Positions 11,907 to 25,441 are shown, counted from the stretch's first letter. The stretch: 64,000 nt of DNA from Ficedula albicollis (GCF_000247815.1 NW_004775927.1:62001-126000); one strand, 5' to 3'. Notes: generated by a model from the sequence alone, not told the origin. Made by a program: numbers and translations.

Positions 11907-14900
11907 TTTATTTTTTATTTTATTTATTTTATTTAGTATTTTTCTCAGGATTATTTTTTATTTAAGCTAAACATATGATTAATGGAATAATAATAATAAA
12001 TTAGTGGAAATTTACATAGGACACTTAAGACTGTGAGATAGCAGTTCCTTTACAGTATAGAACTAAAACTGAAATAAGTTGATTTTGATAAATAAACTAA
12101 AATAATAGAAATTAAATCCAAAAGATGGAATAATGTGTTAGATTTAGAAAGAAAAAAATTCCATTTGAAAAATAACTACTTATAAAGAAGTATCACAAAA
12201 ATAATGTAGGCATTTTTTTGCACTGTTGTAAAGACTGAATGTAGATTGACAATAAGATGATGTTAGAAGACAGGCTGTTGGGTATCAATCTGTCATACAG
12301 AAGTGCTAAGATGGAAGAGGTAGTTATTCTTCTCATGCTTACAATCATGATGTCTGTCACCTGGTACAGTATATACAATATAGGCCACACAGATTATAAT
12401 AGAGTTGGTAAGATGAATATGCTCAAGAGAAAATGGACAAATGTACCTGGTTTTGTAACAATGTATATCAAAAACAAGAGAAAATTCAGAGGTGTTACCT
12501 CATGGAAAAAAAAATTGTAAGTGGTGTGACAATCTTCAATTATGTAAAGATTTTGTTTTAAAGACAATGATCATCAATGGGTCATCTAAATCTACTGACA
12601 GAAGGAAAAACTAATAAACAAAGCGGCTATGCCCTTTTGGAATGGAAAAAAAATATTTAAGTGTTTTCAGTCCCTGTCACTGCAAGGGTTTAAAAACAGA
12701 TGGAGTAACATCTACCAGCTATGAAACATGCAAAGATAAGTCGCCCTAGTTCAAGGATGGGCTTACCCCAGCACTTAAAAGGTTCTTCTGAGATGTGACA
12801 ATCTGAAATATGAATAATTATTCTAATCAGACGTCAAATGGAGGCATTTTTCCTTTACTTTTGTCTCACATTTCAAAACATTCCAGCTGACTATCTACTT
12901 TGCACATATTCCCACCACTTTCTAAATACTTCTCTATGAAATATGCAAAATATCTTAGACCATTTATTTTTTTTTAAGCAACTTCCAGGAGTTCTTTACT
13001 TCTTTTTCCAGGTGAAATGAGAATTTCTCCCTGCATTGCTAGGATTTTTGTTTGTCTCTGTAAAAAGTCAGAAAATGTTGATTCTTATATTTTACTATAA
13101 GTTAACATATTATAAGAAAGTGTCCCAAAATATCCAAAGCACTTTCTCTTAAGTACAGAGTAGCTCAGAGCCTGAAATAGTGATCTCAAACTTCATAATT
13201 TCTTGAGAAGACTGAGAAGAAGGAATCACTAATTACACTCCAATCCATAGTGTCAGCAAAAAAAAAAAAAACAAAACCAAAGGGAAGAGCCATGTAAGTT
13301 GGGAGAGTCATTTATTTATCCTGCTACACATTAACATACAAAACTCTTAATGGATACTGGGGTTTGTTAACCTTCCAGGAGTAATTTTATTTGCAGACAC
13401 TTGATTTAAAAGTTACTTGAGTGCTCTTTAAAGTTACACCTACCTTAAAGAAATTAGTACTCCATTTACGTATAGTTTACACAAGAGGAATTTCAAATAA
13501 TTTAATTAAGTCCATCATTCTAGATAACATTTTGCCAAACAATATCTGTAGAGAAATTTTTGTTAACTTTTTGGCTTGAATTTCAATTAATTTTTTCTGT
13601 ACATTGGTGAAGAATTTTTTAAGCCTCTGAACACCTCATCTGAGGTCAGACATAAAGGATTTAAGGCTAAGTAATAAAAAACATCCAAGTTGTATTTGAC
13701 AAGAACAAAAAAGTACAACCACAGTTATAGCAAGCAGAGAAAGAAAGCTTTATTTTCCCTTAGTACTGAGTTTAAAGTTAAGTCATCTTAGTGGCAAATA
13801 GCTGGAAATTGCAGCTTGCTAATGCACAGAGGAATCAGAATCTTTGGGCTCTAGAACATTTTTAAAAAGATTCTCTGACTATCTTTGCAATAGGGACTAG
13901 AAGACCTGTAGTACAAGAAGGAAGGAAGGGAAAGGAAAGGAAGAAGAAATATGGGGAAAAAAGAAGTCTTAAGGCGAAATCTCATACTTAATAACAAACA
14001 CATCATCAATAGAGAGGATATTGGGTTTTTTTTCCAAGTGTCTGAACTGGAAAGTGCAAATATAGCAGGGTTTTTTTTTCAGTGTTTACTGATACATCAA
14101 CATATGCTGTTGTAGGATACGTCAAGAAAAAGCTTGTTACTCAGCCTTTCTTACACAGGTTTTATTTGTTTTTATAGCAATGTGATATTAAATCTATTCA
14201 GAGACAACATCAAAATGTTAAAAAAAATTAGGATTTCTGTTAATTTGTGTTTGTTCGCCACCCCCTCTTACTAACACATATTCCAGAGCCCTTGTGTATA
14301 TTTAAGAACCAGATTATGTATTTGGATTAACTGATCAACCAATCAGTGTTTTTGTAAGAAATGCTTAGTTCCTAAAAAAACAGCACTTGTTTCAACTAAA
14401 GACCATAGCAAGTTCTATAGTGAGAGATGAAACACCCTTTATGATTCCTTGGAAAAAAAGTTTAGTCCCTGTTTATTGGAAGATATAATTAATAAATTCT
14501 GTTTATATTTCCACACAGTGTTTAATGAATATGTGAGATGCATTAATAGTGACTGATGATGGAAGGAATTACTTGAATGTTTTCCATTTAAAGATAGTCC
14601 ATAAGAGACTGGTGATTTGATGACAGCTTTCACTGTGTTTGTATTCTAGTAAAAAACAGATTTTCTATGAAGAATAATTCATTTAGTTAATTTGTCCTAA
14701 TCTCTGTGTGCATAGATCACAGTGCATATGTATTGTGTCTACTGTACAAAATTTTGCCTGAAAGAAACATAAACTTTACCCATAGTAAGAGGAAATGAGG
14801 AAAAGTAACCTATTTGAGCATAAACTCACATTTGGATAGTGCTCCTGTTGATTTGTTACCTTAATTTTGTCATGTTTTTCAGGAGGTAACTAATCAACAT

Positions 14901-15348
14901 GAAATTTGTGATAGATGGGATCCAAATAATATGCTTGTTTTCTGGAGATGTTGATACAATGTAAGAATACACTTGGGTACTCATAACTTTTGTTCTAAAA
15001 GCTCTTAAGAGTGTATGAGGATTGATTCAAGAGGGTTTTTTAATTTCCTATTTTTTGACAATATTGCTAGGCCTTGACTTTGTGCAAAAAAAATATTAGA
15101 AATATGTCTTCATATGTTATTAGTAATACCATTATTTGAAAGTAAAAAACGAGTCTTGAAGCTAAGCATGTACATCAGCCACAACTGATGTGATAAGAAG
15201 AATGGAGATGAAGAATGAAGAATTAATGATTTGGATTATTTCAGGAAAAAGAGATAAAAAGAAACTAGCAAGAAGAAAAATGGAGGCTCTCCTATTATCA
15301 GTGTGCTATTTATTTGTTAGAACAAATAGGATTTCTGAGAAATTATTT
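11907..15348. other. Non-coding AT-rich sequence
   Basis: Starts with irregular ttta/tttta words (11907-11937) flanking the poly-C run. A run of 12 A lies at about 13260 and a purine-rich tract at 13915-13950 (gaaggaaggaagggaaagg words). No gene, RNA or recognised mobile element. Open frames at 12193-12520 and 15190-15402 are short, lysine-rich and without domains. Confidence 0.5.
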
Positions 15349-15384
15349 CAGCACAAGTATCAGCACAAGTATCAGCACAAGCAT
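15349..15384. repeat. Three-copy 12-bp tandem repeat
   Basis: Three head-to-tail units of cagcacaagtat (15349, 15361, 15373), the last ending in cat. Translated it gives a repeating four-residue pattern, but the host frame is short and non-coding. Confidence 0.9.
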
Positions 15385-15557
15385 ATTAAAAGACTTGCTT
15401 GAAAGTATTAGCTGGCAATGTCTTTCTCTTTACTATTTGATGACCAGTAATGTCAAGCGCTTACAAATGAAAAGCTGGTTTATTCTAAGGAAATTTACAG
15501 TCAGAAGACAGTATTAATAAGCACGGCATAAGAAGGAAGTTAGTTTCTACAGAACAC

Positions 15558-15687
15558 TTGGAAAAAAACTCATCATTTTACATCATATGTTTATGGCCTT
15601 AGATACATATTTTAGAAATAGGTTGGAAAAAAACTCATCATTTTACATCATATGCTTATGGCCTTAGATACATATTTTACAAATAGA
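15558..15687. repeat. Two-copy tandem duplication, period 65 bp
   Basis: Copies at 15558-15622 and 15623-15687 begin ttggaaaaaaactcatcatt and differ at two internal positions (tgttta/tgctta and ttagaa/ttacaa). The unit is unique-looking AT-rich DNA. Confidence 0.92.
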
Positions 15688-18600
15688 TAATAGTTTATGT
15701 CCTGTGAGCTCTGAGCTCAAGCACAAAAATATAAATAAGAGAGGAAGCATGAATTAAGACCTCCTCTGGTATTGCTATGGTGAAATTCTGGTGAGATAAA
15801 TTATTTATTTTTAAGAATGTAAATGGAAATACAAAGACATCATCCCTAAAAACATACTCCTAATAAAGAGATGCAAACATAAGGGAAAGAAAATCTGATT
15901 AGAGTTTTAAACTACTATTTTAAAACTATAATTACGATAAGCTGAGTAATTATAAGACTATAACCAGCAGTGAAAGAGTACAAGTCCAATGAGAGAAAGG
16001 ATGTCCTTATTTATAAGTTGTGAAGGAAAGTCTGTTGGTCATGCATAGACCAAGTGCCAAAGGAGTGTTTCAGGGATAGACTCTAGATAGAAATAAATAA
16101 ACAATGTTTCCAAATTCTGCTGAATCGAGGGGATTCACTTGGACAAAATGTCTTTTTAAATGACTTTAGATTTCACTCAGGGTCTAACTTAGTCTGCAAG
16201 TGCTAATAATGTGTCTTTTTTATATTTTCAAAATTCAAAGAGGAGCTGGGTAAGATACCTCATCTTTGTAGTATATATTGAGGGACTAAGGAGTACAGGA
16301 CTGAAATAATTTACTGCTGTTTTAACTTCCTTAACTGATCTGGACAGTCATATTTTGACTTCAAATAAAACTTTTGGCCTTTAACTTTTGTTAGGCACTG
16401 CAAGGTTTTCCTCATCTGTCTGTTTCTTCATTAAATAAAGAATATCCCAATGCTGAAGAGTCTGGCTAACCTCCCACACTTTTGGTGGGTTCTGCCTCTC
16501 ACTTTCTGTTTCTAATTTCCTGCCCAATACAGCACAAACCTGATTAGCATTGTTATTTTATAATTTAAACTACAGAGTCTAAATCTCCTAAAGGACTAAA
16601 TTATTGCTGTTTTCCCTCCTTTTAATTTTTCCTTTGAACAAAGTTTTCTAAAGTTGTAGAGTATAATTCAGGGATACAGATGTCACTGTGATATATATAA
16701 TCAATTCCCTACTGAACTTGTGATCTCCTCCTTTTATGTTAAGATATGAGAAGAACCATGGAGACTACGAAAAAAATGCTCAATTCTGTTGATTAAATTA
16801 TTGATTATTTAAATCAAAATATTTCATTCTGTGTATTATAGCTGTTGCAAATATCAAACACTGAGAACTTTTTGAAAGTGTGGACCTCTTTAGACCATTG
16901 AAAACCTTAAAAGAGAAAATATTTATTTAGCAATTGAAAGTTTCTTTTTTGAAATCCACTCCTTACTATCCACAGAAAGACAGCTTCATGGGATGATCTG
17001 TTCAGACACAAAAGCAGAGGCTAAGTAAGTTCACTGAAAATTAAAAAGGAGATTGAGAATAATTATTATACTTAATCAAAAATTCCCTGAAATCCTGTAT
17101 ATTTTTGTTATTCCAATGTCTGCATGGGACGTAACTGTACTGCAAAGCATTTAAATGTGAGCAAAAAAAAAAGTGTGTGGCAAGAAAGGGTGTTCAATTT
17201 GCTGACAATAAAATAATATTGAAAAGTAATGACATTGAAAATTAGACTGCTATCATATCCCTAGTGTAACTTTCTGCAATTTTGTGTTGTTACTCAGAGT
17301 TTTATATAGTATATAATACTATAGTATTTTATATAGTATATACTACTGGAAGACAACTGCTTATGGGTCACTTCAATAAATTATGAATTTTCATATTCAC
17401 AAGTGTGAAAAGTATGTCAGTATAAGATCTGTGCATCCTAAAGTTCTGTTCAGATAGGTGTCTTTGGATATGAAATAGTTATTTTGGTTTTCTTGAGGAG
17501 AAGATTGCATGGTGAAGTGCACTGGTATGCATCAGAAATAAAGAAACATTTTTAAAAATATATTTAAAAGACATTAAAGACAGAGCTCTAATGCCTGTGC
17601 TTTTGACTTTATGACTTATTTTCCTGAGGCTAGTGGATCTGTGAGATTTGACTTAAATAAAAATGTGACATTTGATAGATATTATATAATGCAATCTTTC
17701 TGTGCTTCTAACCAACCATTCCTTTAGTTACCTTACACTGAAACCTGGCAAGTGCTTTTTCTTTGGTAATTATGTGGATCACTGACATGGCAGTCTACGA
17801 TGCTTCATTACCTTGGTCAAATGCACACAAAGTTTGAATTTCTCACAATTGTTTACTTGACGAGTGAATTGCACAGTAACTGCTCTGAAAATCCTGAGTA
17901 TTTTAAATAAACACCTAAATTCACATAATAGTGGTTTTTTTAATCTTAATACACAATATTACAGAGTCACAGTGAACTTAGAGTTGTAGAATGTGTCAAT
18001 TTAGAGTCACATTTAACAATCAAATAAAACCCAACTTCACAAACATAGTTACTGAAGCTGTAAAGCTGTTGTTACAACCTGAAAAATTCTATCAGATTTT
18101 CTCCTGTGACAACATTAGACTAACTATTTTTAGGACTGTGTTTTTATGTAATAATAACCTCCATTGTATTTAAATAAACAGGAATGCAGTACACTATCTT
18201 TTTTCTCTTGCCCTTCTCTTGTTTTAGAAGTGGAAAATTAAAAGTAAAATAATTTAATGACGTTTATTTCTGTGTTTAAAAAAACCAAACCCAGACACAT
18301 TATCTGAGATTACAGTCAACTGCATAACTTTGTATCTTGTACGAACCCAGGAAACAAAGACTTGGCGAGCTTTAGCTAAAGCTTTTAGGAACTTAGCACC
18401 TTAGCTCTGTTTTTGTACTATGAGCTTAACTTCTGTGTAAAAAAACATGCATAACAGCAAGAACATATCTGAAAGACCAGATGGGCAATAAAGCTTTTTT
18501 TGTAATTTGGTGGCCACTGGTGGACTGAACAGGAATGTTTTATAATGTCTTCCTCCCATTGAATAAAAAATAAATCCCAAGCTACAACCCCTAGTGCTGT

Positions 18601-19384
18601 AAGTAATAATACAATGTCTTTGATCTTTGCTATTGGGTTAGTACATGATTATCAAGTGACAGAATTTGGCCTTTTGCTAGCATATGAATAAGACCTCATT
18701 CTCTGCACTCTTTCTTTAACATCTTAAATTCATGGTAGCAAAGCTAAAGAACAGAAGGTTCGTATAAATTTTGAACAAAGACACCGCATCATTTGTGATT
18801 TAATTTAAGCACAAAATGGGAATAAGTGATACAGTTCATTTAAGTCACTGGAACTAGAGTTGAATATCATTTTGAATATTTGAGGGAAATTCAAGGAGAT
18901 AAATGTCTTTTGATATGTAGGGGGAAATCTACAATGTAAACAAAACAATCATATACTGCAATTATTCCCTGTGTCTGGTGCAGTCAGACATTGGTCTTTT
19001 ACTTGATGTGAAGATACTCATTTGCAGAGCCATGTATGGCAGGGGGGCTTCAGGGAAACCTGTTTTGGGTTCTGCTTCATAGAACGAGTGCTAGGAATTC
19101 TCTGCTACTGAGTATTTATAGTCTAGGTTGCTAACAAAAAAGAATGAGTGTGGAAATAATGGTAAATAAATGACAACCAGTATTCTACCCACATCCACAT
19201 ATCTGGTTATTTTATCACTGAAGGAGTCAGGTTGGGCAGCTCTATTTTGCCCCTAGCTAATCTGCGCTGGCTATCCTAATTTTCTTTCTTCTCACTTGCC
19301 CACTACAAAATGTGATTTTCTCAGAGATGAAACTGAGGCCCACAAATCCACATTTTTCCTTTTTTGCCCATGCTTTGAAGATGG
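15688..19384. other. Non-coding AT-rich sequence
   Basis: No gene, RNA gene or recognised repeat family over about 3.7 kb. A small TA-rich inverted patch lies at 17305-17345 (tatagtatataatactatag words). Short open frames such as 17991-18173 are not protein-like. Confidence 0.5.
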
Positions 19385-19691
19385 ATGTAAAATTTGTTTT
19401 TCTCCAGTTGCTAAAGGCTTTCTTTGGTCTGCTGGCATTTCAAATCTAACACGAAATTACCTAGGAGGGACATTGGCCTATTACCTCAGCCCTCTTTGTA
19501 CTATCCATCAGATCCCAGAGACACATGAGGGATGATGTCTTGAGCAAGCAGTCTTTGACTCATCCCTTACTCTTGTCTGGTAGCTCCCCCCCTCCTTGAG
19601 CCCTGTCACTAAACTACCAGGTGTGTCACAGCTTGTCAGTGAGGACCAAGGCAAAAAAGGCAGTGAATATCTCAGTGTTCTCTCTCCACCA

Positions 19692-19787
19692 TCACTAAAT
19701 CAACAGCCTTCATTCAGTAGCATGGACATTTTTCCTTTGTCACTAAATCAACAGCCTTCATTCAGTAGCATCGACATTTTTCCTTTT
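19692..19787. repeat. Two-copy tandem duplication, period 48 bp
   Basis: Copies start at 19692 and 19740 with tcactaaatcaacagccttc, and differ at one internal base (catgg/catcg). It lies inside the old CR1 fragment, so it arose after that insertion. Confidence 0.92.
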
Positions 19788-20366
19788 AGATTTCTGATAC
19801 TCTCATAGCAACGGAGATTCTTGTTGCCTATGATAAGCCTCCACCTTCAGCTGAGTTTGACTTTCCTGAAGCTATCTGCACACCTGTGAAGGGCAAGGTT
19901 TTTAAATTCTTCTTTGGTAACATGTCCCTATTTCACCCCTTTATGCTGTCTTTTTGTCCACTGGAGCTATGCTGAGAGTTTCCCACTTAGCCAAAGCAGC
20001 TTTGATTTTCTGAATAAACTGTTCTGGTTTGTGATTCAGAACTGGTTTTAGAAACTGGAATACCAAATTTCTGAAGAAGCTGAAATCTGTTATTGCGAAT
20101 CTCAGGTTCTGTGCCCTCCTTTCTTGCTCCTTTCAGGGGCTCAAGGACCATTACTCCATGATCACTGTAGCTGAGGATACCATTGATCCACATGCCCAAC
20201 CTCTGGCTCCTTGCTAGCAAACAGTAGAGCCAGCTGTGTGTCACCCCTGTTTGGCCCATCCAGTTTTTTTATTGAGAAGTTCCCTCTAAAACTCTCCAGA
20301 AGTTTTGATTCCTTGAATCCTGTCAAACTGTCCTTCTGGGAAGTGTCATGGCTCTGTGACAGACAC

Positions 20367-20540
20367 CTTCTCAAACAGTTTAGAGAAGACTTCATCCGCT
20401 TCCTCACCTGAGCTGGCTGATCTGTAACTCATTCCCACCTTGTTGTTAGCTTCCTTCTCAAACAGTTTAGAGAAGACTTCATCCACTTCCTCACCTGAGC
20501 TGGCTGGTCTGTAACTCATTCCCACCTTGTTGTTAGCTTC
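20367..20540. repeat. Two-copy tandem duplication, period 87 bp
   Basis: Copies at 20367-20453 and 20454-20540 begin cttctcaaacagtttagaga and differ at two positions (ccgct/ccact and gatct/ggtct). It sits within CR1-derived DNA. Confidence 0.93.
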
Positions 20541-20640
20541 AGACCATCCCTCTCCTCCCTTCCATGTGTGTCCACCACTTCAGTCAAGTGAGCTCCCCTG
20601 CATCCTGAGAGATCCCAGGCATGTCACAGGTGTGATCTTG

Positions 20641-22508
20641 CTATCTATCAAAACAAAGAAGTATTTTATATTTCTTGGAATAAATGGCTTGAAACAATAC
20701 AATTTCATTATCATCCTTTTCTTATTATTACTGGATGACAAAAGTTTCACAAACAAGAAATACATGAATGCGATAGGTGCAAAAAATTACAAAATATATG
20801 TAAAGTTATAAGAAAGGCAACCTATGATATTTGTCTCTTGATTTTTGATTAGTCATAGCTTGGATTAGAGACACAGAAACTTGTATCTGTTGCCAATTGT
20901 GTAACCAGTAGCACAGAACAGCCTGTCAGGTAGGAAACTTCACATTTGGATAAATGTCCTTGTCATTTGGATAAGTCTTGGCTTTTGCAACCACTGGGCT
21001 TGGGCTCAAGACATATGTAAATGGTTCTTGTTTCTTGACCTCTCACAGTAATTTTTTGGGTGTTACTGATTTCACAGAGTACAAGTCTTGTGACTATTTA
21101 ACTAAGGAATATTTGACTGTTTCTGGAGGGTACTCCCTAACAATCTAAGCAGTCTTATTCATGTTAGTCACATGGTCTTAATTGACATACAAGAAAGTGC
21201 AGACATTTTAATTTTCACTTAGCAATTTTTCCATTAATGGTGTTTTTTGCTTTTTGTGAAAGTTTCTGAGCTTAATTTTTGGGAAAGTTTTCAGCTTTGA
21301 AGTTAATACTATATGTGGTAGGTAAAAACCTGAAATCCAAATGGTGATTCCTCAAATATAACTTTACCTCAGAATAAAAATATGTTGCTCAGTGGGAGTT
21401 TTTTTTTGCCACTCTGGTGATTAATGTAAAAAAGAAGAATACAAAGATACATTTGCAATACTAGCAATTATAAAGTATGCTTGTTCTTATCCAGCTATGT
21501 ATATTATCACAGTAATGTGTAAAATTCTTTTTTTAAAGTGGTTTCATGCATGTAAAGATTGTTCTATTTGTGAAAAAAAGTACATCACTTAATAACATGT
21601 CACTTAATAACATGGATTCAATTAATTCCTCCTATAGTGGAAGTAAGAATTTGACAGCCCCACTCTTTCAGCTATGAAATATTCAGTAAATTTAAATTAC
21701 TCTAAAGATTCAAAATGCATAAAATATGCTGGAATTAAGAAAATACAGTGCTAGTTGTACAAAGACCAATAGATATAAGTTTTCTCTAAATGACTGTAGA
21801 TGTCCTATTCCTCAAAGGCAGGTAAATGGAACAGCTCAAAGTTAATATAACTTAAGGAAAGATAGGTCTGTCCTGACTGTAGAAATGACCTAATTCAGAC
21901 TTTATTGTTTTAACTTGTGACCATATCAGAAGCCAGAGGTACAAATGGAAAAATAAAAAAAATTATTAACAGAATTTCTGTGAGCAATAGATCTTTTTAT
22001 AGATTCCCAGACAAGTGAGGGAAATTAGCTTGACTCAGATAGACCCTTTAGTAGGAATAAAATGGCTAGGTTGAAGGCTCATTGTGTTTTGCATCTGCCA
22101 CCTAATAAAATTTTGTGTCCCTCAGGGTTTTCATATGACCAAGATTCATCACTTCTCATCATTTTCAATACTGAATCCCCGGACACCCAAGGAAGAACTC
22201 ACAGTGTGACCTAAGTTCAACTGAAAAATTCCCTGAGGAATGAGGAGGGTGTTTTGTTTTAGTCAATCAATTTAAAACTCACTTATACTTTAAAGAGCAT
22301 GGGGGGAGGTTTTGGGCTTAACTGGTTTTATTACAGAAGCCATCCTGAGCATTCTGAGCAATATTCTGACTGTTATAATCAGGGGAACAAAAGCAGGTCA
22401 ATAGGAAATTGAATAGTATAATAGAATATCCAATGAAGTCTTATGGGATAGAAGCTCAATAATGATAACTTCAGTTATTTCGCACATTCTTTCAGTAGAA
22501 AAGAAAAA
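20641..22508. other. Non-coding AT-rich sequence
   Basis: No gene or recognised repeat family. It holds a small duplicated word (cacttaataacatg at 21586 and 21601). The rest is unremarkable. Confidence 0.5.
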
Positions 22509-22567
22509 GAAAAGAAAGAAAAGGACAAAGAAAAGGAAAAGAAAGAAAAGGACAAAGAAAAGGAAAA
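22509..22567 (+). repeat. Degenerate purine repeat leading into the AAAAG array
   Basis: Two copies of a 27-bp purine unit (gaaaagaaagaaaaggacaa... at 22509 and 22536), each carrying a gacaaag interruption, followed by a run of eight A. This imperfect border contrasts with the perfect array that follows. Confidence 0.85.
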
Positions 22568-23447
22568 AAAAGAAAAGAAAAGAAAAGAAAAGAAAAGAAA
22601 AGAAAAGAAAAGAAAAGAAAAGAAAAGAAAAGAAAAGAAAAGAAAAGAAAAGAAAAGAAAAGAAAAGAAAAGAAAAGAAAAGAAAAGAAAAGAAAAGAAA
22701 AGAAAAGAAAAGAAAAGAAAAGAAAAGAAAAGAAAAGAAAAGAAAAGAAAAGAAAAGAAAAGAAAAGAAAAGAAAAGAAAAGAAAAGAAAAGAAAAGAAA
22801 AGAAAAGAAAAGAAAAGAAAAGAAAAGAAAAGAAAAGAAAAGAAAAGAAAAGAAAAGAAAAGAAAAGAAAAGAAAAGAAAAGAAAAGAAAAGAAAAGAAA
22901 AGAAAAGAAAAGAAAAGAAAAGAAAAGAAAAGAAAAGAAAAGAAAAGAAAAGAAAAGAAAAGAAAAGAAAAGAAAAGAAAAGAAAAGAAAAGAAAAGAAA
23001 AGAAAAGAAAAGAAAAGAAAAGAAAAGAAAAGAAAAGAAAAGAAAAGAAAAGAAAAGAAAAGAAAAGAAAAGAAAAGAAAAGAAAAGAAAAGAAAAGAAA
23101 AGAAAAGAAAAGAAAAGAAAAGAAAAGAAAAGAAAAGAAAAGAAAAGAAAAGAAAAGAAAAGAAAAGAAAAGAAAAGAAAAGAAAAGAAAAGAAAAGAAA
23201 AGAAAAGAAAAGAAAAGAAAAGAAAAGAAAAGAAAAGAAAAGAAAAGAAAAGAAAAGAAAAGAAAAGAAAAGAAAAGAAAAGAAAAGAAAAGAAAAGAAA
23301 AGAAAAGAAAAGAAAAGAAAAGAAAAGAAAAGAAAAGAAAAGAAAAGAAAAGAAAAGAAAAGAAAAGAAAAGAAAAGAAAAGAAAAGAAAAGAAAAGAAA
23401 AGAAAAGAAAAGAAAAGAAAAGAAAAGAAAAGAAAAGAAAAGAAAAG

Positions 23448-23467
<20 letters not shown>
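22568..23467 (+). repeat. Perfect (AAAAG)180 microsatellite, 900 bp
   Basis: G occurs at every fifth base from 22572 to 23467 without a single interruption, giving exactly 180 units. Homopurine on plus and homopyrimidine on minus make it a mirror-repeat tract able in principle to form triplex DNA. The Lys/Arg/Glu and Phe/Leu/Ser frames of 330-380 residues that cross it are low-complexity artefacts. Copy number in an assembly should be treated as an estimate. Confidence 0.97.
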
Positions 23468-23479
<12 letters not shown>

Positions 23480-24239
23480 TGAATGATCAACCAAACCCAA
23501 ACCTTTAGCTTTAACTAATACTATGGCACTTTCCAGAATGGACTTCAAAGTGTTACATAAGCAAACCATATTATTTTTAAAATGAATCCCAGTGAAGAAG
23601 ACAAATGGTAACATCCATACTCATATGCCTCATTGTACATTTTCAACACACAGAACATATCCTATGAACTTAGCAGCAATTAGCTGAGAATTAGCTGAGG
23701 AATTACCATACTTCCCATTCTTTTTCTTTAAAGATAAGAATGAGAATTGTCAGTAATGCCTCCCATTCACTAAATGGGAGATTTTTGCTCTGTAAAAAGT
23801 ATGGAAGAACTTTCTTTCAGAAAGTAGTAATTTAAAACTTGCTTAAAGGAAAAAAACAGTATGAAGTGAGGAGACTGGTCAAAAATATTTCCTATAAGAC
23901 TATTCATGAAGTGACCAATTTTAAACCAAGTATGTACTAGAGCCCAGTAAGTGACTGAATTTTGTGTTCTGATGCTACACTAAAAAATAAAGCAACACAG
24001 ACTGGGAAAGGAGAACAAAATTGTATAAATAAAACTGTTTCAAAGAAGCATAAAACTAAAATTGATCCTCTTCCTTGAAATTTCATAAAATGCAAAATTT
24101 TGCTTCTAAGTGAAAGGCCTAATGTCAGAAGCATCTACTTCAGGGACATTTCAGTATGTGAAAGTATAGGACTAGGCCTTCAAATTGGAAGACAGGATAA
24201 AAATAATTTTGAAGTGATTTAGTAGTTGACTAACTTAAA
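23468..24239. other. Non-coding sequence, nothing recognised
   Basis: AT-rich DNA between the AAAAG array and a CR1 fragment, with a short local word repeat (caattagctgagaattagctgagg at about 23675). No gene or RNA seen. Confidence 0.5.
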
Positions 24240-24960
24240 GCTGTGTTTAATTTGCCCTCGCTGAAGCCACATTAGCTATCTCTGAAAACCCCCCTGCCTT
24301 TCATAGGCCTTGACATAACTTCAGAAGCATCTCTTCCATAGCTTATCAGGCATTGAGGTGAGGCTGCCTGGTTGACAGTTGTTCCTAGGGTACTCCTTAT
24401 TACTCTTCTAAAACACGAGTGCCATGCTTCCATGTTTCCAGTCACCAAGAACTCACCTGAGTGCCATGACTTCTCAAGTGTGGTGGTGAGTGGCTTGGCA
24501 ACTGCATCAGCCACTTCCCTCAAGACTACAGGATGCATCTCACCAGGTCCCATAGACCTATAACTATTCAGGGTCCTCAGGGGGTCATGAATCTGGTATT
24601 CTTGTATTATGGGAAGGACTTCATGTTCAGGGATATGTGAAGACAGAAAACTGAAGCAAAAACCAGCATGACTACTGCCCAGACTGACAAGAACCTTGAC
24701 CTCTCTAGTTAATATGTGTTGGGAAGCAGCAAATCCAATAAGGGTTTGCCTCTGATTGGGCTTCCACCTGCACTGTGAACCTATCTTCAATGCTCCCCAA
24801 GGGTTTTGGGGCTGTTTGCAGCTTGCTGTTCTATTTTGTCAGCAGAGAGGTGCCCAGACAGGGTACAGCCTGTGAGCGTGATGCTTCCTGTAGCTGAACT
24901 TCACTGACAGGCTATCCTTGACTGGGGTAAACATGAGGTACAAGGTTTCATTTATTGTCT
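24240..24960 (-). mobile_element. CR1 LINE fragment (reverse transcriptase N-terminal region)
   Basis: A 172-codon minus-strand frame (24790-24272) includes RSMGPGEMHPVVLREVADAV followed by AKPLTTTLEKSWHSGEFLVT. These match the conserved CR1 RT block K-S-M-G-P-D-x-M-H-P-R-V-L-x-E-L-A and the following S-W-x-x-G-E. Beyond a frameshift (about 24390-24320) a degraded form of the SLTSMP motif is visible. Catalytic aspartates are not included, and there is no 3' tail. The frame survives by chance; nothing indicates a working enzyme. The border towards 24960 is uncertain. Confidence 0.8.
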
Positions 24961-25441
24961 TGGCATCTAATTTTCATCCATAAACTCTCAATCTGTTCCA
25001 CACTGCTTTCCAAAGACAGATTGGTGGAATCAATCAATATTTTTTACACATGGGACAACTCTTGTCCCCTGCCCCTTCTTTGAGTGCCTGTGTTTTGATC
25101 TGCTTATAAGTCATGAGTTGCAGTGCTCCAGTTGTGTTTCACTCCACAAAGTTTAACTGATGGCAGCTAGGTAATAGCTTTCTAACTTCACAGAGGCTTC
25201 CCACTGCGGCAAAATCTTTCTCCTTGGAAAGTTGCTCATTACAGCCTAACTGTAATATTGCACACCCCTCTATGCCAAAGGTACCAGCCTCCAAGGTACA
25301 ACCTCCCCTCAACTGGAGGGAGGTATATGCACTCTATATTTTTTGACTGTATCTTTGAAAGCATAGTGAGAGAATTTTGCACCAATTGGTAGCAGAGGTA
25401 TGTATGTATGAATAGAGTCATATCATATATATGACTAGACT
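24961..25441. other. Non-coding sequence, nothing recognised
   Basis: Mixed-composition DNA that could contain further decayed CR1 sequence next to the RT fragment, but I cannot identify a domain in it. Confidence 0.4.

Larger units (their letters stand above)
19385..20640 (-). mobile_element. Old CR1 LINE fragment (endonuclease C-terminus to RT start)
   Basis: On the minus strand the translation follows CR1 ORF2 order. Near 20270-20165 comes LDGPNRGDTQLALLFASKE, matching the CR1 endonuclease segment around its T-R-G-x-x-L-D-L-L-F-x-N block. SDHGVMVLEPLKGARKEG follows at about 20160-20100 and corresponds to the conserved S-D-H endonuclease motif. Towards 19660 there is a block like the CR1 linker (gccttttttgccttggtcct) before a very decayed RT start. 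Stops and frameshifts interrupt all frames. Two short tandem duplications (19692-19787, 20367-20540) arose inside it. No 3' end is present. The outer limits are approximate. Confidence 0.7.

Noticed and set aside
15349..15384. CRISPR-like short repeats
   Set aside because: Units are directly adjacent with no spacers, and the genome is a vertebrate one; it is a simple tandem repeat.
22462..23614. Open frames of 330-380 codons on both strands (Lys/Arg/Glu and Phe/Leu/Ser repeats)
   Set aside because: They are translations of the perfect AAAAG microsatellite, which is stop-free in these frames.
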